A DNA stretch of 64,000 nt, taken from Synanceia verrucosa (lineage: Eukaryota > Chordata > Actinopteri > Perciformes > Synanceiidae). Below are positions 26,546-39,000 of the stretch, in pieces. How positions within the stretch are numbered: the stretch's first letter is position 1; each line of letters begins with the position of its first letter. The notes below the pieces were generated by a model. It saw only the letters and a list, made by a program, of their open reading frames with translations, was not told where the DNA came from and did not search any database. The position numbers were made by a program, and so were the translations under genes. The stretch lies in assembly GCA_029721515.1 (NCBI GenBank), contig CM056556.1, positions 13,722,098 to 13,786,097 on the forward strand, written 5' to 3'.

Positions 26546-26795
26546 AATGGTAAATGGTCTGTATTTATATAGCGCTTTACCATACCTGCAACAATACCCA
26601 AAGCGCTTTACGGTATACATCACATTCACCCATGCACACACACATTCACACACTGATGGTGGAAGCTGCCATGCAGGGCACTAACACAACCCATCAGGAG
26701 CAGTTAGGGGTTCGGTGTCTTGCTCAGGGACACCTCGGCATGAATGCTCCAGGCCAGGATCAAACCATTAACCCTTCGAGGCCATGCTGCCCCCA
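26546..26795. repeat. Teleost interspersed repeat (TATAGCGCTTTAC type)
   Basis: Contains TGTATTTATATAGCGCTTTA, a second AAGCGCTTTACGGTAT, CACATTCACCCATGCACACA and GTCTTGCTCAGGGACACCTC. I know this combination from many fish genomes as a short dispersed repeat, but I cannot assign its class. It sits about 160 bases before the first common tjp1 coding exon. Confidence 0.65.
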
Positions 26796-26953
26796 AACAC
26801 AAATATGTTCAGTTGATCAAACACAAAATTAATGCCAGATGTAGTTGTCAGCTGAAGAAGCGGAATGACTTTGAACAAGAGTGTTTGGTGTTTTACTCGT
26901 GCATCTTTAGATCTGTTGGGCTTGTGTTAATCTACTGTATCTGTGTCTTCCAG

Positions 26954-27010
26954 AGCGCAGCAATGGAGGAGACGGTCATTTGGGAACAGCACACAGTAAC
27001 ACTACACAGG
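26954..27010 (+). CDS. tjp1: tjp1 coding exon 1 (start codon at 26963)
   Basis: Acceptor CCAG, donor GTAGGT. The exon reads S-A-A then MEETVIWEQHTVTLHR, the conserved start of PDZ1 in ZO-1. The frame is open ahead of the ATG, so it can also serve as an internal exon for a longer N-terminus. Confidence 0.93.
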
Positions 27011-30000
27011 GTAGGTATCTGCTCTCCTCCCTCTCAGATGCTCTTCACATCTGTCAGTGTTGAGACCCAGTATCTCTGCCCTGCCTGTTTTTGCTTTCTC
27101 TGCTTCCATCCCTGCATTTTCCTCCTGTTTTCAAGGTCACAGCATGTAGGAAGTGAACTTACTGTGCACACAGTAACACACACGTCATCATTGCGCTTCT
27201 CTTTTGCATACTTTTGATGGCAGCCAAAAAATTGTGTGTGTTTTGTAAAAACATAGATTTAGTTTACAGTTTAATAAGGTGGTTTAACGTCATACTTTTT
27301 TTTTTTTTTTTTTTTAAGTATCCAGACCTTTTATATTATAATCAGTGTTTCGGTCCACACAGACCACTAAATCAACGTCCTAATCTTTGTTTCTCTGTGC
27401 AGGCACCAGGGTTTGGCTTTGGGATAGCCATATCAGGAGGTCGGGATAACCCTCATTTTCAGAGTGGCGAGACCTCCATTGTCATCTCGGATGTGCTGAA
27501 AGGAGGCCCAGCAGAAGGCCTGCTGCAGTAAGATTTTGTTCTATTATTGGCAGCCCGGTCAGATTGCTAGTTATTAGTATTTAATTACCCTTCCTGCTAC
27601 AGAGAGACTCCAGCATGTCGCATATCTCTGTGTCCCCCCTCTAGGGAAAATGACAGAGTCGTTATGGTCAATGCTGTCTCCATGGACAATGTGGAGCATG
27701 CATACGCAGTCCAGCAGCTTCGTAAAAGTGGGAAAATTGCCAAAATTGTGAGTGTCAGAAACCCATTATGAGAATTTTGTGGTTAGTTGCTAAAAGACAA
27801 CTAAAGTTGTGAACTACTACTGTATATATTAACATGACAAAATGTTATATTTCACAATTGACTAATAGGTGAAATGGGCAGCAGTCTTACTGTAAGTGAT
27901 GTTGTATCTTGTTTCCTTGGGCCAGACAATCAGACGGAAGAGGAAGGTGCATGTCCCCATGGGCCGTCTCGGGGAGAGAGAGACTATGTCAGAGCATGAT
28001 GAGGAGGAGGACAGTTATGATGAAGAGATATACGAGACGCGGAGTGGACGCAGTGGGGCTTACAGTGGCGTGGGTGGGGCCATGGGCAGACGCAGTGGGC
28101 GAAGCAGCGGGCGAAGGGACAGAGAACGTGAACGCAGCGGCTCACGGGAGAGGAGTCTGTCCCCACGCTCAGACCGCCGCTCACACAACCTGCCCCCACG
28201 TCCTGCCAAAGTCACGCTTGTCAAATCCCGCAAAAATGAAGGTGAGGCTCACAAAGTCGGGGATAAACAAAGAAGGACAGAAAGAAAGAAAGTTTCCTGA
28301 GGTATTCCAGGAAATCACCCAGCTACTATCAAACGACCAGACTTTAAGGAGAGAATAAGACCTCCAAATCAGCATTGGTCAGCTGCCAGAGTAAACAAAA
28401 CTTGCCAGCCGCAGCAAAATCCAAGTTTACTCAAGTAAATCTAAGTAGAAGAGCAATTAATCTTCTTTAATCAGTACTGTTAATCCCAGCGGTAGCAGCA
28501 GCTTGACAGTAAAGTGTGGTCAGTGCAGTGTGGTCACGTGAACTCTGTGCTAACATGGTCTTTGTTGCTGTCGTTCACTTTGTAAGCAGAATATGGCCTG
28601 CGCCTGGCCAGCCACATCTTTGTCAAGGACATTTCCCCTGAGAGCCTGGCAGCCAGAGACGGCAACATCCAGGAAGGAGATGTTGTACTGAAGGTGAGGG
28701 AGACAAGAGGCCTTTGACATCATAAAAAATAAATCATGAATGACACAATTGAACAACAGTATATATTTTTTTCATTTTTGTATTAAACAGCTGTACTAGT
28801 CCATCTATTAGATCTACTCAGCTTTCACCTTTTGGAGAACATAAAGTAGCTTTATATGCTTTTTGACAAGAAGCTGTTCTGAATCGCTTGTTTCTCACAT
28901 CCAGCCTTCTCAAATATGTCATGTTACAGTCTTTGAATGTAGCACTTAACAAAATGAAAAGAAAGAATTGTCAAACTGATGTGCAACTTAATGCTGTGTA
29001 GCCCAATCTGAAGCTTACAAATTGATTTGACCCTGACAAACATAATCTGTTGCACTTCATTTTTCATATGATCTTGTGCCTTTTAAGACAATACACTTAA
29101 AATTTCACATGACCATTTCATTGCAATAAGATATGAAACAAAGGTGTCTTTATTTGATTTCTCTTATCATTAATTGAACATCTCTGGCTGTTTTCATGTC
29201 ATGACTACAAAGCTTTGTCTCTGATCCTCCCAGATCAATGGCACAGTGACAGAGAACCTCTCTTTGATAGACGCCAAGAAGCTGATAGAGAGGTCAAAGG
29301 GCAAGCTAAAAATGGTTGTTCAGAGGGACGACAGGGCAACCCTGCTGAACATCCCTGACCTCGACGACAGCATTCCTTCAGCCAACGCCTCCGACAGAGA
29401 TGGTGAGAGTGGTGTTAAGTGTTGGATTCATCTGAAATGGGGCGCAGCTGAACAGCCAGACATGTCCATGTGTATTTCAGTTTGCAGTCGCTGAACAGTG
29501 GCTCTTTTTTGATCAGACATTTCAGATATCCATTCTCTGGCATCCGACCATTCCAATCGATCGCATGACAGACATCGTAGCAGCCGCTCTCGTTCTCCAG
29601 ACAGAAGATCTGAACCCTCAGACCACTCCAGACACTCTCCCCCACAAATAAGCAATGGCAGGTAAAGACGATCCATCTGCAAATTTATATTCAGACTTTA
29701 AGCCGTCAGTTTTGCGACTTTGTTTCTGTTAGTTTCTCTCTCTTGTTGATATCAAATAGTTACAATCCAATAGAAACAATAATGAAGAACTTCCAAGTCC
29801 AGGACAAAATGAACATGTCAGTAAAGGCCACATTATTTGACTGAAAACTGATCAGACACAAACACACCACTGACTGCTTACCCCTTTTAGAAACTGTGAT
29901 CACATGTTAGAATGGGTGCTCCAAGCACTGTAATAATCATGAGTTCAAATTCAACCCTGTTGTCCCCTTTTTCTCCCCTCCAGCACTATCTCTAAATATA

Positions 30001-33000
30001 TGCAAAAAGCCTGAATAAATGTAGAAAAAAGAAATTATGATAGGCACTTATTATTATTACCTCCGACAAGGAGGTTATGATTTCACCAGGGTTTGTTTGT
30101 TTGTTTGTTTATTTGTCTGTTTGTTGGTTTACACAATAACTCAAAAAGTTATAGACAGATTTTGACGAAATTTTCAGGGTTGGTCAGAAGTGGCCTACCT
30201 TAAAACTGATTAATTTTTGGTGGTGAGCAGATCTGATTCAACGGCACCACCAAAAATGAATCAGTTTTAAGGTAGGCCACTTCTGACCAACCCTGAAAAT
30301 TCCATCAAAAACTGTCCATAACTTTTTGAGTTATTTTGCAAACCGACAAACAAATAAACAAACCCCGGTGAAAACATAACCTCCTACATTTACCTCCTCC
30401 TAACCTCCTATGACATTATTGATGTTTTTATAGTATTAATATTTAAAAACCTGTTATGTAACTGATGCTGTCATAATGCGCTTCTGTCTGTCAACTAAGA
30501 CACGCTTGGGTCTTTCGATTTTATGTTTGAGTTAATACCAGCCATCAGCCCATTTAGCACTTCTGTGACTGTAATCTGTTTGAAAGTATGTCATTAATTT
30601 TTCATTTCACCTCAGTAGGGCACCACAGTTGTTCCCCTTTCACACTGCTTATTGACCCGAGGAAAATAAAAGTCAGCTGTTAATTCAGTCAAAATTAGGG
30701 TCAAAACACTGCTCTACTCAGTGTAAAGGTTAAGTGCTCAACCCATATTACTGCGTGCCTGGAATTTAGCATCCTCTGCCAGTTTAAACAAACATATGCC
30801 AAGCATAGGAAAACTGCATTAGCAAACCACAACAATGCTTAGAAGCACAGTCTCACCAATGCTCCTTTACTGAGATTTGTGTGCCCTTTTTATTCCCTTT
30901 ATCCGACTCAACAGCTGGAGAATACCGTAAGTTTGTCACAATTACGCAGTGGGAGTAGTTTCTAGTAGTAGTGGTAGGAAATCCTCAATAGATTTAATGT
31001 AGATTAATAGACAACTCTAAAGTGAAGTGATGTTATATGGCATCAATTATTCAGTATTATACATACTTGAGATGACCAAGTTCTGTGAAAGTGCCACAGG
31101 ATCCTCGTGTTTTTTGAATGTTTTTGTGGGTAAACCGCAAGTTTGGCAAAGGGACAATATGCCTCCAACAGTGAAGGAACAAAAGGCTGTCACCAACTAT
31201 CAGTGTCATCTGCGTCCTCATTTACATGTGACTGAGCTTTTACAAGATTCTTTCCTTACATCTGCAGAGGTCTGGCTTTATTTAGCTCTACTTCTTTTGA
31301 ATAGATTGTGTTTTTGGACAATATTCACAGTTGTGCATGTGTTAACATGCCAAAACTAACAGTGTGTTGTAATCATTTATTTATGAAACATGCAGGGTAC
31401 TAGAGCACTTCAGAGCAATTCATTTAAGCATTTCAGTCAACAGGAAAGAGACGCTTGGACAGGATGTTATTGTTTATCTGAACCTGGTTTTGTGACCTGT
31501 GACCTGTTCTCTCAGCTCAGGAAGTTGGCAGTTAAAAGTAGGGCCTCGTACTGGGTAGGTTGAAAAAGAAATTGTTTCTCTGCAGCCAGTCCAAACTGGC
31601 TCCTGCACGGCTACTCGGTCCCTCAGCCTGTGAATAAAGCAGTATTTTGTGCCAGCTAGCAACCATGTGTCCAGGAGGTTGGAGTCCAGTCCATGTAGCC
31701 TGCTTTTGCATTTGAAACGTGACTGTCAGCATTTATCAAAACACAGGGAAATCCTGCCATCATTTACTGTCTCATAATTGGCCAGGATCACTGTGTATCA
31801 GTTTACACAGCGTAACTGTTAAAAAACTGGCATTGAAGTGAAACCTTTGCTGGTCTGTAGCCAGAGTCACACAGTGAGATTCACCTGGAGGACAGAATCC
31901 GCTCTGACACCTTAGATAAGTTGCTCTAAAAATAGAGCACAAAAGAGTGGAAAGACAAAGTGGTGACCTTCAGGAATACGATGCAGCCTCAGACACGAGC
32001 TGTTCTTTTCACCTGTTTTTTTTTCTTTCTCAGCCAGTGCGTGTCCACAGTACTCATTCAGTCTAGGTTTGTGTTGAGTCATGTACGGCCTTGGTTTTGT
32101 TGTCTGTAGTCAAGATGTAGCCTTGAAGCTCCCCCTGTTGCCTCCAAGCTCTACATCTCCAGAATGCACTATTTATAGTCTTGCATATTACTTTTTCCAA
32201 AGATAAGTTGTACAAAAACATCTATTTTTGTATATAGTCACAGAAGTCGTGATGACGAACGGCTCTCGAAGCCAGCTTCAACTCCAGTGAAGCTACCGGA
32301 GGAGGTTCCTCTGCCCAAACCGAAGGAGTCGGCTATTGGTAGAGAGGAGAAACAGCTTCCACCACTCCCAGGTCAGTGAGGGAACAGTCAGTAATTAAAC
32401 CTGAGTGTGTGAACAGTGTGAAAGTCAAATGATTTGTAAATATCCACAGACCTTTTAAAACACCCTTATTAATCTGTGAGAATATACAGCACGTGTGGTG
32501 GGGTTCCCTGTCCATCATGAACAGTGGATCATTAAATTATTTCATCATAGCAAAATGAAATCTTGTTTAAACCAGTCATTTTTACCCTTTTTAAAAGCAT
32601 GACTACCGAAAAAAAAAGTTCCAGATCCAGATGCCTGCTGAGCCTGGCAGAGTTTGCCTGGAGCCAAGTGAAAATAAACCGTATGAGTTGATCGAGTCTG
32701 ACGTTCCTCTTCAGCCTGCAGCTCTCTGTTGCCTTTCTGTTTGACCTCCTTGCTCGGGACACTCTGTGCTCTGTGTGTGCTGTGTGCGTTGTTTGAGGGA
32801 GTGTTTCTCTCTTTTTAAACCTGTTCATCATCTGTGTGTTCAGAGCCCAAGCCAGTGTATGCTCAGCCTGGACAGCCAGATGTAGACCTGCCAGTCAGTC
32901 CCTCTGATGCCCCTGTGCCAAGCGCTGCCCACGACGACAGCATCCTACGGTAATATTAACAGTAGAATATGTCACACTGTCAAATGTATCCTCTTAAAAT

Positions 33001-36000
33001 TTACACCACAAACATCGGTGTGACCTTTTTAAATTGAGAAGGCAACCGTGAGGGGGTTCACAGAACAACAGCACATGCCGGTTTGTTGGCAAACAGAATG
33101 AGTGACTTTTAATATGACTTGATGCACTGTGGATCTTTTTATTTGTAGGAAAATCTTGGGGTATTTATTCTAATATTCTGTAGGACTTCATCTTTCTCTT
33201 TATGCAGAACATTTTTAAGTCTTTGTTTGGTAAAGCGCAAACTGTCTCAACAGAAGAGAAACATGGCTGTCATCCAAGACTCTTTTCATAAATTAAAATT
33301 TGTGTTGGAAAGAGGGAAATGCCATCAAATGGTGTCTAACTGTTATCTTTATTCCCCATCCTTAGTCCAAGCATGAAGCTGGTGAAGTTCAAGAAGGGGG
33401 AGAGTGTGGGTCTGCGGCTGGCTGGAGGGAATGACGTAGGCATCTTTGTAGCCGGAGTGCTTGAGGATAGCCCTGCTGCTAAGGAGGGCCTGGAGGAGGG
33501 CGACCAAATTCTCAGGGTGAGATATTTTATTTATTCACTCAGCAATCTAACACCTGATATAAACTGCTTGTTTTTGGATTCTAGAGTTGTTATAAAGATT
33601 GAGTTTGCAAAAATCTCTAAAATTATCCAAAAGAGCTGTTATTCTGTCACAAAGTGTCATGTTTTTCTTCTCTTTGTTTCAACAAGGGGTACATGATAGT
33701 GTTTGTATAAACAGCCGTGTTTTATGGGATATGTGTCCTCAAGCTTTTTTTATTCATGGTTTTACACACTGGCTGCTCCAAAATTCCTGTACCTCCAGGC
33801 TGGTCTCTTAGCAATGGCCCTGAGGGAACACACAAAAAACTGTTTCCTCTCACTGTGTTTGTCCCATTTCCTCAAAGCCATATATCTCGCTTCCTTTCTC
33901 CAAGTATAAAGAGGAATGGCTTGAGTTCTTGCAGTGCAGTAAAACCTGCAGTCACCCAGGCAATACTGAAAACAGGGAGCGCTATGCAAACCTTTATCTA
34001 AATAGTGATTCACAGCACACTCTGAGCAATGACACTTTCTTTTTAACTTAAACTGAAAAGTACCAGACAACTGTGACACTGTGTGGCAAAGCATAAAGCA
34101 ATAACCTCTGTGTTCCCAAATTCCAGGTAAATAATGTAGATTTTGCAAATATAATCCGAGAGGAGGCGGTATTGTTCCTCCTTGACCTTCCTAAGGGCGA
34201 AGAGGTCACCATTCTGGCCCAGAAGAAGAAAGATGGTAAGTGAAATGAGTGAGGAAATGAGAAGAGATACATTTCTATTGGTCGTATTGGCCGGATGTTT
34301 TTGACTCGCTCTGTCCTGCTCAGTGTATCGGCGTATCGTGGAATCAGATGTCGGGGACTCCTTCTACATCCGGACGCACTTTGAGTATGAGAAAGAATCT
34401 CCTTATGGGTTAAGCTTTAACAAGGGCGAGGTGTTCCGTGTGGTGGACACCCTCTACAACGGGAAGCTGGGCTCCTGGTTGGCTATTCGCATTGGCAAGA
34501 ACCACCAAGAGGTGGAGAGAGGCATTATCCCCAACAAAAACAGGTGAGTCCATCCTGACAAGTGTCTGCTTTTGCTTGAATCCTTCACAGGTTACCTCAA
34601 AGAGTGAAGTGGTTCATAAATGTTTGTCACAACAGTAGAGAGACAGTCCTCCTATTTATATTTGTTATTATTATCATCACCATGTAGTGTCCTTAGGCAC
34701 TGGCAGTGTTGATGTTAGCTGAGCCAAATTTATGACACATCCATTAGCTTGTGTTACATTAAGGACTATCTCTGTCTTTCTGCCATTTGTCAACAGAGCG
34801 GAGCAGCTGTCCAGCGTGCAATACACTCTCCCCAAAACAGCAGGGGGCGACAGGGCGGACTTCTGGAGGTTTCGTGGTCTTCGCAGCTCAAAGAGGAACC
34901 TGCGGAAGAGCAGAGAGGACCTCTCTTCCCAGCCAGTCCAAACAAAGTTCCCAGCATATGAAAGAGTTGTACTGCGAGAGGGTGAGGAATCTGACCATGT
35001 CTGCTCAACTTTTAGTTAACATGAGGCTAAAGCTGCACTCTGACTCTGTTAATAATGATTCTATGTTTGTGCAGCTGGTTTCCTGAGACCCGTGGTGATA
35101 TTTGGACCGATCGCTGATGTAGCTCGAGAAAAACTCTCCAGAGAAGAGCCAGATCTTTTTGAGCTTGCAAGTATGTTTGCACACATACTGCGCATAAACG
35201 AACACATCAACTGACAGTGACCCTGTTAGTGCTCAAAAGTGTTTTCTCTCTCTTCCAGAGAGTGAGCCGAGAGATGCAGGAACAGACCAGCGTAGTTCAG
35301 GGATCATTCGTCTTCATACCATCAAGCAGATCATTGACAGAGTGAGTATGCCTTCTTGTTATGGCGAGAAATGCAGTGTAGGTTTTTAGATTATTTAGTC
35401 TTATATATTTTCCTCCTCTTTCCTGCCTTTATCTCGAAGGACAAACATGCTGTCTTGGATATCACCCCGAACGCTGTGGACAGGCTGAACTATGCTCAGT
35501 GGTATCCGATAGTAGTCTTCCTAAATCCTGATACTAAGCAGGGTGTGAAGAACATGAGGACCAGACTGTGTCCAGAGTCCAGGAAGAGCGCCAGGAAACT
35601 CTACGAGAGAGCCATCAAACTGAGGAAGAATAATCACCACCTTTTCACCAGTGAGTGTGCAGAGAGTGTGTATTGCCTCTTGTAAGTGTTTTATTCTTCA
35701 TAATCGATGTGACAAAAAATAATTCTCTTTTAGCCACCATCAACTTGAACAATATGAATGATGGCTGGTACGGAGCTCTGAAAGAAACAATCCAGCAACA
35801 ACAGAACCAGCTGGTGTGGGTGTCAGAGGGCAAGGTGAGAGTCGGTTTTGTTCTTTTTCACTGAACAATATTTTTGGATTCCTGTGGAGTCTGACTGAGC
35901 GACACAAGATGATCATTTCTCTGCTCTGCTCAGGCGGATGGCACTACAGAGGATGACTTGGACATCCACGACGACCGTCTGTCCTACCTCTCTGCGCCAG

Positions 36001-39000
36001 GCAGTGAATACTCCATGTATAGCACGGACAGCCGCCACACTTCTGACTATGAGGACACCGACACGGAGGGTGGAGCGTACACAGACCAGGAACTGGATGA
36101 GACTTTGAACGACGAGGTGGGTCTGCCCACAGAGCCTGCCATCACTCGCTCTTCTGAGCCTGTGCGAGAAGACCCGCCTGTAATTCAAGACACCCCTGGT
36201 TACCCTGGATACCAGCACCCTATGCAGCCTGACCCAGCAAGTCGCATCGACCCTGCTGGGTTCAAGATGGCCGCTCCTCAACAGGTAATGTTCATATCTA
36301 GCTTTACAGGCTGCTCCTGTCAGAGATGGATGTATGGTATGGCTAAAAATACTGCAGAGCTGAGGAATAGCTCCTTTGTGTTCAGTGTTGTGTCCTGACC
36401 TTTAAGATTCAGCGTCCTTTGCTAAGTGATAATAACCATGTTTTAGAAGCTACTGGTATGTTATCTATTCTAACCACATTCTCTGGCTGGTGTAAAATTG
36501 ATTCAGTTAAGGAAGAGGATCATGGTGTTGGGGAGAGCTGTACTTTGTGTGCCCTTGGCAGGCTGTGTTATAAATGTCTCTTAACGATACTTCACAGCAA
36601 GATGAGGCTGCTCTGCCCATGCCCTCGTTGCCTCCGCCGGTGGTAGTGCCCCCTGCTGTTGAGCAGCCTGTACAGCTTGAGGGTATGCACCTAGAAGAGC
36701 CACCTGCTGCAGCCGCAGCTCCTCAGGCTGGCTCACTTAGCAGCCCCAGCCCTGCCCCTGAGCTTATTCAGCCCCTACCACCACCACATGAACCCCACCC
36801 GTCTGGACCGCCAGGTCCAGAACCAAAGGTACCCGCTGTTTCACCAGCCACTCGGACCGGGCCTGGGCCCCAGCCTGCTGTTTTAACTGCCTGTCTTCTC
36901 GCACATGCTTTCCACTCGCTCTCTGCATGACATGCCCACACTGTGTGACTCACTGAGCCCACTGTGTGCCTCTGGCTCCCAGCGAATATATGTGCGACAC
37001 ACTAGTCCACATGCACCACAGTGGGCTGGGAGACCAGAGGGACTGGTACATCTGAGTCTTTGACCAGGGTGAAGACATCCACAACCAGCCCTAACTGTTG
37101 CCTCTTACTTCCTTTGCATGGCTCCTAATGTTTTTGGGTTCCTTTCAGCTTTAACTCTCTTCTATAGATGAACGATAGTAGCACTGACAATGGCATCGTA
37201 GTGGTAGATGTGTCGTCTGTTGTAGTGCCAGTAGTTTGACGTTGCATACAGTAAGATGCAAACTGAATGTTGGTTGCATGATGAAAGCTAACCTGCAGAC
37301 AGTACTCTTGGTAATTTTCCCCATGAAAAACTCACATGAGCACACTGTATTGTGTCTTCTGTTTAGCAGTTTTGTCCAGAGTAGATGTCAACAAATCAGC
37401 CATCTGAAGTACTGTCATTATATTTGCTGTCTACAGGCTACACATCATATGTTTGAAATGAGGCCTTTCAGAAATGTGCAAATTGCTTGTTAGTTGACTA
37501 TTTATAAAATGTGTAAACCCCTGTCCACCTTGGTTATAATCATTCTTGAGAGGCATCTTGTCAAACAGGCATTCAGAACTGTTTTTGGATAATGGACAAA
37601 GGTTTGCTTGTGTAAATGCACTTTGAATTGATGTTTAATTAAATGGTAGGATTTATTTTCTAATGATTTAGTTCACATTATACATGTTCAATTCCTCAAG
37701 GTTTCAGTTTATATCCTGGTTTTGCATTTTCTTTTTAATCTGGTGTTGAGGAAGCAATTTCCTTGCTTTCTGACCCCCAACATGGTGACTGGTATAACAT
37801 GATGATGATGTAATGGATGTATTCATTTAGTGTTGTTTCTTTGCAGATGTACAAGAAAGATCTGTACAATATGGAGGACCCTGTGCGAATCAACCATGGC
37901 CTGAAGCAGTCTCTGAGCTACTGTCACCAGCCACCGTACCAGGACAAACAGCCATACCGTGAATATGACCACCCGCCTTACGGATATGATGGAGGCGGTT
38001 ACACAGAACCAAAGCCTCACAACACTGACTCTCACCTGCACTACGACAACCGTGTGCCTCATTACAACGAACAATGGCCCCCATATGACCAGCAGACCTC
38101 GTCCTCCCAGCCCGCAGGGTACCAGCCGGGCCACCAGCAACCCATGGGCTACAACCCCCGGTCCCCCTACGATGACGGACCAGGGAGGGACTACAGCCCC
38201 CCTCAGCCACGGTACGATGAGGCTCCACCGGCGGGCTACGATGGCAGACGACGCCACAGTAAACCTGGGCCCATTCGTTATGATGAGCCCCCACCCCCAC
38301 CACCAGTTGGCTACGATGTCCGCTCCCCTTATGAGGCAGAAACACACAGCTTCCCCATTAATTCACCTCGATCACCGGAGCCCCCAAAACAGTATTACAG
38401 TGACTCTGGTCTGAGGCCAACCTACATTCCTGGGCCTCCGAACCGGGGCTTCAAGCCAGGGATGCATGACACAGTGATGAACTCTGAATCCACAGTAACC
38501 CCTCCTAAACCAGAGATCCTGCCCTCTCCAGGTGAGCCGGCGATTACTCCGGGATCCAAACCCTTTCCTCCTCCACCACAGGAAGACTTGGATGAGGACC
38601 CAGCCATGAAGCCACAGTCAGTGCTCAACAGAGTAAAGATGTTTGAGAATAAACGGTCTGTTTCCATGGACAGGGCTAAAGAAGGAGGAGAATCAGCACT
38701 CAGGGTAAGTCGCTTAGTGGGACGTGCTATGTATTCTACGGGTGTGAGTACTGTGAACATGTCATAAGTTCATAACTAGAAAGTAATTTTTTATCACAGC
38801 TATAAACATTGCTAACAAAGAAAGATAGGAATCTCTAAATGGAAAATTGCAGCCAGGTCACAATAATAGCACCTGGGACAGGATGGGTTGTTTTGATGCA
38901 GCTAGTAACAAGGTTTAGCAATTATTCCTTGGTTTTGGTTTAGTATTTCAAAGCGGAACAAAATAACCATAAGCGCACCACGGAGGCCAAATTCTATTCA

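Larger units (their letters stand above)
13066..26953 (+). other. tjp1: First intron of the internal-promoter tjp1 transcript
   Basis: About 13.9 kb from the donor at 13066 to the acceptor ending CCAG at 26953. It holds a trinucleotide repeat near 16.2 kb, a folded-back Tc1-like element (16.4-17.2 kb), a TA-rich TACAGTA cluster near 17.3 kb, two copies of a TTAA-flanked MITE family (19.2-19.5 and 23.2-23.6 kb) and a teleost dispersed repeat at about 26.55-26.80 kb. No coding exon could be supported. Confidence 0.7.
27011..29233 (+). other. tjp1: Introns within the PDZ1-PDZ2 part of tjp1
   Basis: Introns longer than 300 bases are 27011-27402, 28242-28589 and 28694-29233. They hold a poly(T) tract near 27300 but no recognised repeat, RNA gene or extra exon. 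Confidence 0.6.
32372..34126 (+). other. tjp1: Introns around tjp1 exons 9-10
   Basis: Introns 32372-32843, 32950-33365 and 33517-34126. No repeat, RNA gene or additional exon recognised; short ORFs have no family features. Confidence 0.55.

Noticed and set aside
37823..38347. 174-codon ORF antisense to tjp1 exon 20
   Set aside because: Shadow of the proline/tyrosine-rich coding exon on the other strand.
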